NCBI GenBank assembly: GCA_002118135.1 | Contig: BDIU01000135.1 | Span: 62,001-126,000 of the forward strand | Direction of reading: 5' to 3' | Source: Trebouxia sp. TZW2008 | Lineage: Eukaryota > Chlorophyta > Trebouxiophyceae > Trebouxiales > Trebouxiaceae | Length of the DNA: 64,000 nt | Shown: in pieces, positions 48,399 through 61,224 of the stretch | How the letters are laid out: every line of letters starts with the position of its first letter | Numbering within the stretch: the first letter of the stretch is position 1 | Translations under genes and position numbers: made by a program | Notes under the pieces: generated by a model | What the model was told of the DNA's origin: nothing | The model's input: the letters and a program-made list of their open reading frames with translations, nothing else | The model's database searches: none

Positions 48399-51300
48399 CA
48401 GCTCACAGAATGACTAGAGACACGTCACATGACAAGTCTCCTTGAAGTTGTTGGATAAGCTAGTACTTCGATGTGAAGTCACATGACAAATTTCACACTA
48501 AAATCGGGGGATAGGGCAAACACCTGGCCTGTGTGCCTTTTACATACTGCGCTTGTGCCTGCTACATACGTGGTGCTATACCAAAGTACTCAAGTCAAAT
48601 GTGCCGGACCGAGAACCCGGGCTAAAGCTCTTGTGCTGAACTTGGAACGTAAAGACTTGGTGAAAGATAACATTTGCGATTATTATCCAAACATTGTAAA
48701 CAGTTGAAACAAAGATACTTTGTAGACTGATGAAACTCTTCTGAATGCGAGACAGATCTGAGTTCGCGAGACGGCTGAACAGAAAGGGCTTTTCAAAGGG
48801 TTTTTGCTCAAGAAGGCGCAGACGTATCAATGTTTCTCTGCTGTCTTTTTCAGGTATACAAACCTTCGACACTCGGAACTATTACCTGTGCATAACCACT
48901 CGTGATCGGCAGCAGCAGCTCAGCTAACAGCGCAGCGCATTTCAAAACAAACTCAGTTGCAGACAGCTTTAGATCTACTCACTTCGACTCGACACACTTG
49001 CTGAGGCGTAGATCATTCGCGATTTACGTCACGGGACATCGACATACATGTACCGTGCACACTCCGTTTTCATAAACGGCATCGCTTCCTGATAGCGGTG
49101 CATAACTGGTGCATAGCTATTGCACAGTAAGCTCATAGCTGACCTTCATCGTGCAATCTGCATAGCCGCTCCAGAGAAGTGCTCGTGCATTGATGATATC
49201 AGGCAGCAGCTATCGTGGCTGGTGATCGGCACTGCTCACACACAGTTCTGTCAAAGCAGACGTGCACGCATGCACGAAGCACTTACGCACTCAATTGCCG
49301 CACTGTGGGGCTACAAATGCTGCAGAAACTACGTAGAACGCATGATCGGTGCCAGCAGAAGTTTTGGTCCTTCCGAGCGCTTGCTACCGATCGCTACAGC
49401 ACTAAACGTGCATGCAGCTGCAAAGGGCGTTGCCAACTGCCCGGGCGTTTCTAGTTGTCCCCAGTTGGGCACTTCGTAATTTGCAGGCTAAGCTGAACTT
49501 TGAGCTGCACACCTCGCCTTTCGGCTGTGCAAGTGCAACAGCACACATCACGCAGTGTTCGTAAGCACCTGCACAAAGAGACCCTTGCGGTACTGCAGCT
49601 GTCCCCTGAAACCTTTCCGCTCTCTCAGCAGGCAAACACAACTCTCACAGACGTTGCCAGGTGAGATCGCTGCTGCTTCTTGCTTATGAGGAGTGTTCAG
49701 CTGCAAAGTCACCTTTGAGCCAGGGATTGGTTTTGTCAAAGCTGATTGCAAGTGTGTTTGAAAGTAAAGACCACAACCATTCCTGTCTGTAGATCACAAC
49801 TCCCAGAACCCAACGCCGACCACCATACCTTCCCACCAGCCAACAGATCTTTCTCTGAGAGCTTCTGGGACCAAGATACTATAAAGCTGAGCCTTATGTC
49901 GCGGTGGATCACGGCTGGCTTTGTTTGCCTGCACGCATCTGTGACGCTCAACAGCCGTTTTGAAGCTTTCTCGACGTGCTACCCGTCACGACAGCTCTGG
50001 ACCGCCATCGGCTGCATTTTTCAGTTCTGCAAGATTGCTCGATTGCTGCAGCTCGTCTGCCTGCTGGACAGTTGTAGTAGGGATTCTTTTTGAAAATTTA
50101 CAACTGCTGCCTGCTGCAGGGTGGGCTGACACTGCTGCCACCTGCTTGTATTGCCTCCTTCTTTCCCTGAACAATGATGCAGAGCTTCTGACTGTGTTGC
50201 TGACTGCCCAACTGTCACTCAGACTGGCCTGCACTCAGGCCTAGACTTGAGCCACTCAACTGAGGTATGTCAGATGCCATGCACACAAACCCATCCGGAG
50301 TGTCTGCGGTGTTCCTCCAGGCCTGGTTGAGGCCACTGCCTGCTTGTTGTGAGCCTTGTCCAATATCAGAGCTTCACAGCGGAGCTGATGCTTTTTGAAG
50401 GGGCTAGACAGGCAAGATCTTGAGCATTGTGTGTGTTTTGGTACATGTCTTGCATGACTGCACTAAACTATATGCAAGTTGCCATGAGAGACATTGCACA
50501 AGTACTGCAAACAGGCAATACATGTCATACAGCTCGCATGTGCACAGGTCACGTGATCTTGATGACGTGTTTCCCACAGGTGGGTCATGTGGAAGTGAGC
50601 AAGGTCCACAAGGATGGGGCTTTTGTCCCCCATGGAGCCAAGCACGTGCAGAAGTGAGATGACAACATGACAACTGGGCTCTTTTGTTCCTTCAGCGTCA
50701 GGTGTATATTGCAGCCTGACACTGCCTTGATTGTACCACTGTGTTGTACCTGGCTGCAGTGCAACATATGACGCTAGCACATGTACAGTTGTATACCTAG
50801 CTAGGCCCATGTGTTGCTGGTGTTGTGTCAAGGCACAGGGTATGTGACAGCAATGATTGACTTATGAGCCAGTGAGAACTCCTGTGACCAATAGCATGAT
50901 GAATGAGTTGACTGTGATGATAGCCATGCATGCATGCAAGGCCTATGATCAAGCTGTGACCAGGCTTTGATGAGCTATGAATGTCATTCTCATAGCGGAT
51001 ACCTCGCTCATAGCGCGATCACACAGCAGTCACATCGCTAGGCTTCATAGGCTGCGCATCGCTATTGCATATCAGCTATGAAATCGAAACGCGGGCTATT
51101 ACATGTACACCTGGCATGCTGTTGTGTGCCTGCGACGCACTGCGCAAGCAAAGCAAGTTCCCGGCGCAGTCGACCATTTGCAACTGCTGCAACGGCACCC
51201 GCTTGACTGCTCATCGATATTGCAGCGCGACAGAGGTCTCCGCATAAAAGCAAGGGTCGGCCAGGGAATCGAGCTTCAGACAGCCGTTCAAGCCGTGAAA

Positions 51301-51623
51301 CTTGGAAGCGCACCTTACTTGCGTCTCTGGCTCTGCTTCTCACGCAGACAGAACAGCTACAGAGCAAGCTCTTCGCTCAGACTGCCAGGGCTGGCCTTGC
51401 TGCCACGCCCTATCGATCTTGGTCACGATAATCTATCCCCGCGAGCTGCCGAGTTCCTCGTTGAGCTGCTGGAGTTTTGCAACGGTAGGCACATTTGCCA
51501 CGGCAATGCTGGACTCTACACGCTAGCATTGTTGTCGCCCAACTCCTCTATACATGCGTACCCAAGTCGCTTCAGTTGCGATCTGGAACATCAACCGCTG
51601 GTACTGAGCAGGGTAGTTTGAGA
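48399..51623. other. Long intergenic region (3.2 kb), with one possible orphan exon
   Basis: Contains the SGNH promoter (left) and the leader of the GT2-like gene (right). Open frames at 49746-50093 and 51103-51621 have no motif. A short stretch at 50581-50659 (+) after an acceptor-like CCCACAG reads VGHVEVSKVHKDGAFVPHGA and ends KHVQK then TGA. It has the look of a terminal coding exon, but no upstream exons could be joined. Confidence 0.4.
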
Positions 51624-52658
51624 ATGAGGAGCGGCAGACTGGCAGCATGCGTAATGATTGCTCTGTCATGGGCACAGTTCACCAGGGCACAAGATGAAAG
51701 CCCCAATGGCAGTCCAAGGATATTTGGAATCATGGTGACCCGCTCAGATTACTGGGTGATGCACACCTGGCTGGCTACACACGCGTGGCAGTTTGAGAAG
51801 CTTGTCATACTTGATGGCACATCAGAGTCACACTCGCAGTTTGTAGAGGCAGCTGCCAGCATGTACGACAATGTCATCTATGTCAATGAAAGGGATGTGG
51901 AAATGCCAGAGCGAATCACAGACAACAGCTTGAGAGGCGTAGCATGGTCACTGTTGCCTGATCATGAGGACATGATCGGCAGCTGGGTGGTTGTGGCTCA
52001 TCCTGATGAATTCTTCATAGTACCATTTGCAGAATTGGCAGCAAAAGCAGACGCAGAAGACTACAATGCAATTCTTTTTGTCACCCTATACGCCCTGCCA
52101 TATTCACAGGATAAGCAGCATCTTGAGAATGGCATCAATGCAGGCTCTTCCCACTTTGACATTCTGGACAGTGTACGCTACTGCCAGAGTGACTACTCCT
52201 GGTTGGAACACCGCATGCATAAGTATGACTCACCTCATCAGCGATGGGGTGACACCCATGCTCTAACCCGCCCGCAGCATTTCCCGCATGTCAAAGAGGC
52301 CCCTTGGAGGGGTTGGTACATCCATTACAAGCTACACAACTTTGACAGCGACGCGTTATCTAGTGATGGCACTTTTGTGCACTCCCGTTGGGCAACTCTG
52401 GGTCATTCAGATAGGTATGAGGAGCTTGACGAGCACCCATCTGTGCTTTGTTCCAACATGGTGCATGATTTGTGCAATTGGCCTCCTGAGGAGCCAACAG
52501 TCCCATTTGACCTTGTCTATGAGTTTTCGCATCACCCGGGCTTTGAAACATCTCCTGATGTCAGCATGTGGATGGGCCCCTGCAGCAACTGTCGAGCAGA
52601 ACTTGGAACATTTTGTAGCATAGCGCAGCATGCAGCTGACCGTATTGAGTCAATATGA
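51624..52658 (+). CDS. Glycosyltransferase-like protein (GT2 / Glyco_tranf_2_4 type), secreted or lumenal
   Basis: Single-exon gene of 344 residues. The chosen start gives a signal peptide (GRLAACVMIALSWAQFTRA); an upstream in-frame ATG at 51495 would bury it. The domain begins GIMVTRSDYWVMHTWLATHA, the usual opening of the family (a strand, then a helix with W at the start of the acceptor loop), then KLVILDGTSESH in the place of the nucleotide-binding DNGSTD, and VVVAHPDEFFIVP, where the family has the metal-binding DxDEF. Here the motif is HPDEF, so one acidic residue is missing. The C-terminal part has a conserved-looking His/Trp-rich stretch (WRGWYIHYKLHNF) and four Cys. The donor and acceptor sugars are unknown. 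Confidence 0.7.
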   Translation: MRSGRLAACVMIALSWAQFTRAQDESPNGSPRIFGIMVTRSDYWVMHTWLATHAWQFEKLVILDGTSESHSQFVEAAASMYDNVIYVNERDVEMPERITDNSLRGVAWSLLPDHEDMIGSWVVVAHPDEFFIVPFAELAAKADAEDYNAILFVTLYALPYSQDKQHLENGINAGSSHFDILDSVRYCQSDYSWLEHRMHKYDSPHQRWGDTHALTRPQHFPHVKEAPWRGWYIHYKLHNFDSDALSSDGTFVHSRWATLGHSDRYEELDEHPSVLCSNMVHDLCNWPPEEPTVPFDLVYEFSHHPGFETSPDVSMWMGPCSNCRAELGTFCSIAQHAADRIESI

Positions 52659-53864
52659 TCAAAAACTTATAGAATAGCAGAGATGCAGGTCTCAGCAGAG
52701 ATGCAGGTCTCACCTGAACTTGTCTGCACAGTGCTAGTGTAGTGTTTTGTCTCTTTTGTTGAAACCTTCATATGTTCAACAGTCTTGTTGTTTCAACTGT
52801 CTACCAAAAGTGTCACAATGAGTCGTGACTTTTATTTATCATTTCATGCTTGCAACCAGCTTGTTTCAAAGATCTCCCAAAACATGGTACGGCATTAGAT
52901 CCAAGGTTTTTTCAGTTGTGCCTGTTCAGCTGACGTCAGGGCAATCGCTGCGTCAGCCTGTACGTTTGCAGCACAGTCAGCTCATTTGACCCTGGTCAGG
53001 GTCGTGACATATCAGCACTTGCTCATGGGGCTCTTGTGTCACTACACATACTCACCATGATTCATAAAACTCTGTTTTGCCTCAATTTCTGTAAGAAACA
53101 CCTTGTCACTGCGGCATATACAATGCCATCAGCACATAACATTGCACAACATGTAAATGCTGTACATGCCTATTATGTTTCCAACCATAGCATCATTGCT
53201 GCAGAACAGCAACACAAATTTCTGGAAACAGGCATTGCGGCTCAGCCTGCGAGTCTGCAGCATACTCTCATAACAGCTGCAATTCAAGGCTGCATGATTC
53301 CTAGACTCAAAGCTTGATGCTTGCGTGATGGCTCCATTGCTTCTTGTCAGTTTCACTTGATCCTGGGCAAATTGCACATGTGATCAAGGCTATGGAGGGC
53401 TGACACCAACATTGCGTCTTCACACACAGCAGCAAAGCGCTTCCTTTTGTTGAAACCATGCCTTTGTTTTGTGCAATCTGATTGCCACTGCTGTCAAGAC
53501 AAGCCCAGAACCCTTTGTTACTTGAGTTTTGGTTTGCATGAAACTTTCTTGAGTTCACACTGCGCGTCGCCTGTTCCCAGCTCCATATCTGGTACTGAAG
53601 GCTGCAGCCTGCCGTTTTATATAGCTGTCATCATATTACAACTGGGTAAGCAACATTGACCAAGTTTGCTTGTGCCAAATTGCTGAGGTCTGTCAGATGC
53701 CCTGTAGGTTGAGCTGGCCATTGAGAGTGTTGTTAGAGGCAATCATAAGCAGCCTCGACCCGTTTGGTCTTGATGTGATCAACCCCGCCCACTGTTCCCA
53801 CCCCGGTCCCCTTCCCCATGCCCACTGTCTCTTGCAGTCTGCAAGCGCTGTCTGTTGCTATGCT

Positions 53865-54302
53865 GTTCTGCTGTAGTAATTTGCTCTGCTGTCGCAATGC
53901 ACTGCTGCAATCTGCTGTTGCAATCTTCTCTGCTATCGCAGTGTGCTCTGGCAATGTGCTGTTGTAATATGCTCTTCCAAGTCAGTTTTGCAGTTTGCTC
54001 TGCTGTTGCAATCTGCTGTTGCAATCTGCTGTTGCCATCTGCTGTTGCAACTGCTGTGCTGTTGCAAGTTGCTCTGCTGTTGCAATCTTCTCTGCCATCG
54101 CAACATGCTCTTGCAATCTGCTGTTGCAATCTGCTCTGCTGTTGCAGTTGCTGTGCTGCTGCAATCTGCTGTTGCAATCTGCTGTTGCCATCTGCTGTTG
54201 CAAACTGCTGTGCTGTTGCAAGTTGCTCTGCTGTTGCGAGTTGCTGCTGTTGCGAGTTGCTCTGCTGTTGCAATCTGCTCTGCTGTTGCAATCTGCTGTG
54301 CA
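53865..54302. repeat. Minisatellite of about 15 bases (CTGTTGCAATCTGCT)
   Basis: About 28 imperfect units over about 440 bases, which create long artificial Leu/Cys- or Gln-rich open frames on both strands. Confidence 0.9.
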
Positions 54303-54688
54303 AAGGGCACATCACTTTTGCTGCCACTGCCAAAAGGCAGCTTGCAGAGATGCAAAAAAAGTCCAGCGCATCATCCCTTACACCACTGAGCCAAACGCCT
54401 TACGTCAAAATTTTAAAAGCTGTCTTTCTGCCCTCAGACAGAGACAAGTAGGGGCAAGTGACTTGACAAGTGCATATCATCATCATCATTACCATCATTC
54501 ATAGTCTGCAAATTGACTGTAACCTGTGAATGTATTGCCCCAACAGTGTGCGTATGAGCTGTGGCGAGTTTTGTGTTTGCGCACCACAGCAATCAAGGAT
54601 GGTTTTTCACTCACAGCGCAGATGGTGACTGTCGGCTGTAAATGCATTGTTCCCACACCTATGGTTGTCTCTCCGCCTGCTCCTGCTC

Positions 54689-54689
<1 letters not shown>

Positions 54690-54751
<62 letters not shown>
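54690..54751. repeat. (CTGTTG)n hexamer repeat
   Basis: About ten perfect units. The hexamer is also the core of the neighbouring 15-base minisatellite, so the two may share an origin. Confidence 0.92.
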
Positions 54752-55674
54752 TGCGTTGTGCTGATTGCTCCTTTAGTGAATGCTGCTGATATTGTTGGCA
54801 CTGCTGATGTTGCTCTTAACCACGTGCAAGTGCTTCTGATACCACTGACCCTTGCATTGCTGCATTGTCTGAACTTGCTGGTCTGTATGATCACGCAATA
54901 TATGTTGTTCCCAGTGCAGCGTGTAACTTGCATAGTTGAAAAAGGTACTGTCATGTCATAAACCCTCGACGTGTGGCTGCATCTGATCTGAGTTTATCTT
55001 GTCTTGCAAACGAATGCCATGCAGATCTCTGATACAACTTTTCTTTTTGCAGCATATGCAGTGCTGGACAGCCATGCTGTCTGGCACAAATGTTTTTAGC
55101 ACTGCATGATACATTGCAACTGCACAATCTTCTCAATTTATTCATTCATGAAAACATCAAGTCAAGCAGCTAGGGTTTCGCCGCATAGGATCAGAAAAGG
55201 CAGTCATCGTTTCCAAACACAAATAACACAGCATCATAACTTGACAGCTCCTGCAACTGATACACCCCCCCCCCCAAAACGCGTCACTTGATGCAATCCT
55301 TCAACAGTCAGGCAGGAAAACTACAACTGCGCATGAAAAGCAGCATCATTCCTTCATAAATCCACAAATGTTCATGGAAATTTTGTCCTAGACATGCCTT
55401 ACTAATGGAACGCTGTTCACAAGACGTTGCGACACAGCAGTAGAAGAAAGACGCTCACTCACAACAACTCACTGCAGACATTTTAGTCGAAATCATGAGG
55501 ACACATAACAGGCAGCATCAGTACAAAGAGTGCATTGCAAGCAACATGCTTGCAGCAGAAAAGAAAGACCTGACCCAACTTAACATACCTATCCTACCCT
55601 TGCTTTGCGCTACAGCTAGCTAGCAAGCTATCAGCAACACCCATACGTCAAATGTTGTCAGCAATGAGCATCTG

Positions 55675-58600
55675 TCACAGCTGCACGTGCCTTACACTAT
55701 CTGTCGTCTGGGTGGTGTTTGGAACCATACTGCACATCAGTTGAACCTCTTGGCCTATATCCTCGTCTTGCACATACTTTGCCCATTCTAGCGCGTATTC
55801 GCAGAATGCATGATCCATGCCTTCTTTGCAGAGCCAGCCAAAAGCGCAGGTGCCCGTCATGGAAAAGTCTAGATAGTCATTTGGCTTGGGACCGTGGAAA
55901 TGTACAATGTATGATGTGCTGAGAAAATCGTGATACGGCTTGGCGTTGAACTCCTGTGTCAGTTTGGTATCCTTCACCTGATGCTCATAGAATTGATTGA
56001 TTGCTCCTTGATCGCCAGGCCCATATCCTGCAACAAATTAGAAATGCAGATCAAGTTTACTGCAAAAACTTGTTTCATTTGATGAACTGGAAATGCAGGT
56101 CCAGGACAATCTAAAATGACGCAAAAGATTATAAAGCTGAGCCCGCTATTGCTTCTGACTTAGTGAAAATGGGCAGCTCAAGCCATATTGACTGCGCACA
56201 AAGGCACCAATATGCAAGACAAAGCAGCGTAACATGCATCTGCTCTGGTGTCACACTGAACGCTGTGTGATAGTGATGATTGATAAATGATGCTGCAACA
56301 TGAATGCCTTGGTCTCATAAGCATCTTGTGAAAGCAGTGTTGACAGCCTTGTGCAGATTGAAATGCAGAAGGCTCACAAACATCAAGTCCAAGCAGCTGC
56401 TGACCTGGGAAGAATAGACCATTGGCGTTGTTGAAGATGAAGTCTAGGAAGCGCTCATATGATGACCGAAGGGCTGGCAGGTGCATCAGCATGATGCCAG
56501 CATTGTATGGGAAATGATCAAAAGCCTCTGAAGCCATTCCAATTGTGCCAGGCAACGGGAGATTGAATGCATCAAGCGTCAGAGGCCTCCTGAAGAAGAT
56601 GTCCGCGTCTGAAAACAAAACGTACTCATACTGACTAAGCACCGGCAAGACCGGGATGTCGATTCTTTGCCATGTGCCGATTTGCATGTCTGCGTTGGCG
56701 TAGAGGTGACTGTGCTCGATGTTGCTGGTCTGACTTGCTGTGAGCATCGCCCGCATGCGATCAGCCCACTTTGGCGACTCATGTATGATTGTGATCCCAT
56801 GACCCTGCAAGGCAAGACACAGATTCAGATTTGCCGGTCCACTGCGAACTGGTGAATTGTTGCTGTAGCAAAGTGGGATGCTGTGAGATCTGATTGTTCC
56901 TGATGATGCTTAGGCAGATGTGACAAAAGCAGCAGAAGCTTGCTTACAGCAAGGCTGAAGCTTACTGACCTTATGCCATGGAGCTTCTATGCAAAGCCAT
57001 GCGGTGTAAATGCAATTGCAAAATTGTTGACAAACTTCCTATAGCAAGAAAAGGTCCAAGACATGCTGCTGTCATATTTAAAAATGGAGACGCCAGTGCA
57101 TTGGCCAAGCATTCTACAAGCTCCAAACACCAAGTTGCATTGCCAAAACTCACAAAATTGAGATCTCTGCAGACAGCTGTTGCTGCTGTGTGCTTTAGCA
57201 ATGCTCTCATGCTCTGTTCAAGCCATGAGCAAAGAAGATTCATGTCATGAGCAGAAGTGACAGACGAGGCGCATTTCTCACCATTTGATTATGGGGGGTT
57301 TTGGCTGCCCACAGAAAAAGACTTGGGATAATGAAATATGTCAAAATAAAGTCACTCAAGGTAAAAGTTGGAAACAAATGTGGCTCACCTCTAGCCACTT
57401 GATAATGGGCGCTTTGCGGCTGCCAGCAAAAAGGCAGTAGGGCTTCAATCTCCCATGCCCATGATCCAGCCCACTCCTAACAGCAGCCTTAAGCATGTAG
57501 TCATACGGAGAGCTCCAAGAGTTATACGTGAACACCCATGGCAGCTGATACAATGGCAGCACTTCTGACAGTGGAACGTTGCCTCCGTTGTAGTATGATG
57601 CCCAAGCATCATGCCGCTGTCTTTCAAGAATGATCATTGCTGAAAAGCTTGACACAGAGTTGCCAATGAACTTGTTTGCTGCTAGCGCCATGTAATAGTC
57701 GACACAGGCCACTTGCTCCCGACCAAGCTGGGAGCGTGAAGATGACGATGTGTTGTGCTCTGGGTACAGGAATGTGTCTGTGACCACGTGATAGCCCCCT
57801 GAAATCAAGTCCATCAGCACCTGTGTAGCATTTGACATATCTTTGACCCGGACTGTAGAATTAAAGGTTTGTTGCAGTGGGAGCTTTCAGGCTGGAAGCA
57901 TGTTGCACAATCAGCGACGGAAACAGGTCACAACTGCTTTGCATGGTGCAACAGCTATGTTTAGGAATTGCATGGCAGACATGGCAAGCTACATGACGCT
58001 TTGTAATCTTTCACAGGTGTGCTGGCTCAAACTTCAGCAACAAGCAGCTTGGTGCATAGCATGCATCTGAGCTGCATAAGCACAAACAATAATGAAATTG
58101 AAGCACATGAGAAATAAAAATCAGCAAAGACGTGTGCAAGCACCTGCAAACAACGAAGCTGCCGCAACATAGTCTATAATCTATATCTGCAAGCATAATT
58201 GGTCACCTTCTTGGCAAGCGATGTCGAGGCTTCTTTCAAGTAAGAAGTAACTAAGAAGCAGGTCACAACTACTGTGCACGCTAGAAGAGCTACATTGAGC
58301 TACAGCATAGCAGACACAAAAGCTTGCAGGCTGCATAATGCTTTGACATTGTGCAGGTGGGCCAGTCACCTTTTTGACAAGCGATGTTGATGCTTCTTTC
58401 CAATAAGAGGCAACATACAGGGGGCTGTCCTGGTCAATCGTCTTCCCCCTGAAGTGCTCTGCCAGACTGAAGGTGGTGTTGAAGCAATTATCTCTTACAA
58501 CACCATCCTGTGCAGTAATCAACGCCCTCATCAGTGTTGACATGCATTCTGGTGAGATACTATGACGCAGCTAGGTGCATACATATGCAACACACTGCCT

Positions 58601-59848
58601 CAAAAAGGTTGGGCCCAAAAACAAACAGGCAGAACAGGTTTTCATTGGCTTAATCATGTGAGTCAGTGCTTCTAAGGTGGAATAACTAGCAGAGCATCAC
58701 AGCAAGCCCAGCTGAAACTCAACCACTGTTTTGCTCATTGTTGTCACAAAAGTGCCAATGCTAAAGATGATGACACCTTGGTGCAGCATTGCAGTCCGGA
58801 CTTTTTCAACGTGCACAATGCTCTGGTTGACTTGAGGTGCTATTGCAAGTTCTGTGGTTTACCTGGATATGGCTCCACCGTTGGCAATGAGACAGCCAGT
58901 CGCTTTCAATCCTCAAGTGCACAAAAGAGAAGCTGTTGCTGCTGCTGCTGCTATGTGCAAGCAGCTTATTCACCCCACTTTGCACAAGGGCATTCAGAGC
59001 TGCGCTTGGCCGCAGAGCATCTACCACAGCCCAAAATTGCCATTGCTGAGTTACAACCTCTGTTGGCGGGAGCCGAAACAGTGTGCAGTCCAGCTTTAAG
59101 TGATCCTGATCAGCAAAGGTTGCAAGCCACTGCAGCATTTCGCCAGCTGGCGCATCTGATAGCTTGACATTGTGATACTGGCTGAGCAATGGTGCATCCT
59201 CTGGCTGAATTGCTGCAATGCCAGACTGCTGCAAAGATTCCAACAGAAACTGCAGTAACAAAAGCTAAAGTCAGCCATTGCCAACAGCAACTTTTGCATA
59301 TTTGCATGCAGGTGTTGACACCGTCAGCATTCAGATTGAGGTAGGTTGATCATAATACTGGGTAGAGATTGCAGACAGCAAATAGAAGCTGCAAGAATGG
59401 TCAAAAGCAACTCTAAAAAAGCTCGAGCGTGCTCAAATATACGCTTGCCCTCCAAAGCATTTCTGCCTTGACTATGTTGACATTTCCTCACCTCAACGTC
59501 GTAAAGCTCTGAAAGAGGGGCCAAGCCACTTATTTCACCAAGATTCCATTCATCCGCTGTCTGTGCGCCGTTCATTAAAGCGTATGGGAGGACAGCAGAA
59601 CGACCCAGTATGTGCGCGAACAGTATGCCAAACACCAAGGCAATGCGCTGGTTCGCGAACCCATTGCACAGCTCAAATCGTAACGTACGAGATGCTTGCA
59701 AATTAGAGGCTTGCGAGCTGGATGCGTCAAGACCCGTCAGCGCTAGGTCGCCGTTTGCTGTTAGTGTTTGTTGGCAGAAACACTGCTGCGCGAGGGCAGC
59801 GATGACGCACAAAGCAAGGCAGAGCGCCCGATCTGAGCTGCTGCGCAT
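55675..59848 (-). CDS. Bifunctional O-fucosyltransferase-like / GT8-like glycosyltransferase fusion
   Basis: Exons in gene order: 59848-59492, 59249-58863, 58570-58370, 57852-57389, 56804-56405, 56027-55675. Phases agree except between exons 3 and 4, where a small exon of 3n+1 bases seems to be missing from my model. About 720 residues. A signal peptide (ALCLALCVIAALAQQCFCQ) is followed by an O-fucosyltransferase-like region (PF10250 type): FELCNGFANQRIALVFGILF, then SFVHLRIESDWLSHC, and ANKFIGNSVSSFSAMI near its end. Exon 4 then joins in phase 0 to a second catalytic module of GT8 type: EYVLFSDADIFFRRP (with DxD), FPYNAGIMLM, GYGPGDQGAINQF and YIVHFHGPKP. No stop or start separates the halves. 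Both are expected to act in the Golgi lumen; the pair may build one glycan in two steps. The fusion needs transcript proof. Confidence 0.78.
58196..58265 (-). repeat. Decayed tail copy of OFT-GT8 gene exon 3
   Basis: Plus strand GGTCACCTTCTTGGCAAGCG at 58200 copies CAGTCACCTTTTTGACAAGCG at 58364, the exon 3 end with its donor. About 65 bases are shared. It lies downstream in gene orientation and is out of frame. Confidence 0.82.
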
Positions 59849-61224
59849 GTTCTGCTCCGACTAACTCAGCGCGATGGCTGACAGCTGCGAGAGCGTGAGT
59901 GTACATACGTAGCATCCATAGCTGTGGTATGTCGAACCAGTCCGGTCAGGCGAGCCCTGTTTGGACCGGTCTCAATGCTGTACAAAGCTGCTTGCAATGG
60001 AATATCGCCCAATGATCCTGCAGTGCCTGAACTTGCGCTCAATTGAGGGCACTCAAGCGCAGAAGTACACGACCCGGGTGTCTCGAGAACGAGTGTCAAA
60101 CAACGCTAATTAGGAGACGCTATTGGAGCCCTGTGCTATGTGACGCCAAACGTAGAAAGTCGCTTTATCGAAATTCGCCTTTTGCGGTCAAGCATAGCAT
60201 AGCATAGGTCTGTAAGCTTGCCGCTCATCTGCCGACAGTCTCAAGGTCGTACCCCTTTCACGTGGACGGCCGTTACCGTCGCATATGAGTAATCTGTAGC
60301 TGCCTCGTCACATCCGGGCTGCGCGTCAAACTGATGCTGTACGTGATTTGCTGGACCGCGGAATCGTACGGTACTTAGTGCTATACATGTCGTGACTCAA
60401 AGTTGCGTAACGCCTGCAGATGCCCATTCGATCATGACTTCTAGGTTTTGAATTAGGAATTGGACCTTCATTGGCGAACTTCGCAAGCAATGATCGGCAA
60501 CTCGTTGCCCACACGCAAGGCGTGGGACACGTAACCAGCGTGCTGCAGCATCACCAGGCAGACTTCTTCTACCAACAGTCCTTCACGATTTCTCATGGCC
60601 AAGCACGGATGCTTCAAACCTCCAGTCATTCCAGGTGGATGATAGCAATGCGCCTGACCTTTTTTAGAGTAAAGGCAAACTCACAGCACGAGATGTGTTA
60701 CTGTCAACTGTCATCATGATCATTTGCTGCCACCTCAAGGCGCCTCTGCTTGACGTCACCAAACTAGACATCCTCCCAACTTTTCTGACTGGCATGCGCT
60801 GTATATGGGATCACACATCAGAGGGCAGCATGCCACATGCGCTCTTGCTGTAATTTTGAGCGGCCACAACTCTACTGGCAGTGCTTTCCTGCTTTCCTGC
60901 GCGTTTTGAGGCAGCACTGAGTTTGCACAACAGCAGGCTCAGCTTGACAACAAACTGCGCAACAGCAAGCTCTGCACAACAGCACTGCGACTCTTTGCCT
61001 CCACTTGTCATGTTTGACCATTTGCCTTGAAGTACAGACAGGTAGCTACATAGCTGCAGTGCACTTGAGCTTGGTGCTGGCTTGCTGCATGTTGGACAAA
61101 ACAACGAAATTAAGTGTCAACTTGCAGCGCTGAGAGCAAGCATGCTGATCTTGCACTGACTGATTTCAGTTAACCCGCCTTGATGTATGCAAGCATATTG
61201 CACTATTTGTAGCACAAACCAGCA

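Larger units (their letters stand above)
52659..55674. other. Intergenic region with satellite-like repeats
   Basis: Convergent 3' flanks of the GT2-like gene and the OFT-GT8 gene. No supported gene. It holds a 19-base direct repeat (GCAGAGATGCAGGTCTCA, twice, near 52677 and 52694), the 15-base minisatellite at 53865-54302, the hexamer repeat at 54690-54751 and a C run at 55266-55275. Confidence 0.6.

Noticed and set aside
51103..51621. 172-codon frame before the GT2-like gene
   Set aside because: No motif; the following gene has its own signal peptide start at 51624.
53779..54504. Long Gln-, Leu- or Cys-rich frames on both strands
   Set aside because: A 15-base unit is a multiple of three, so all frames stay open; no gene signals.
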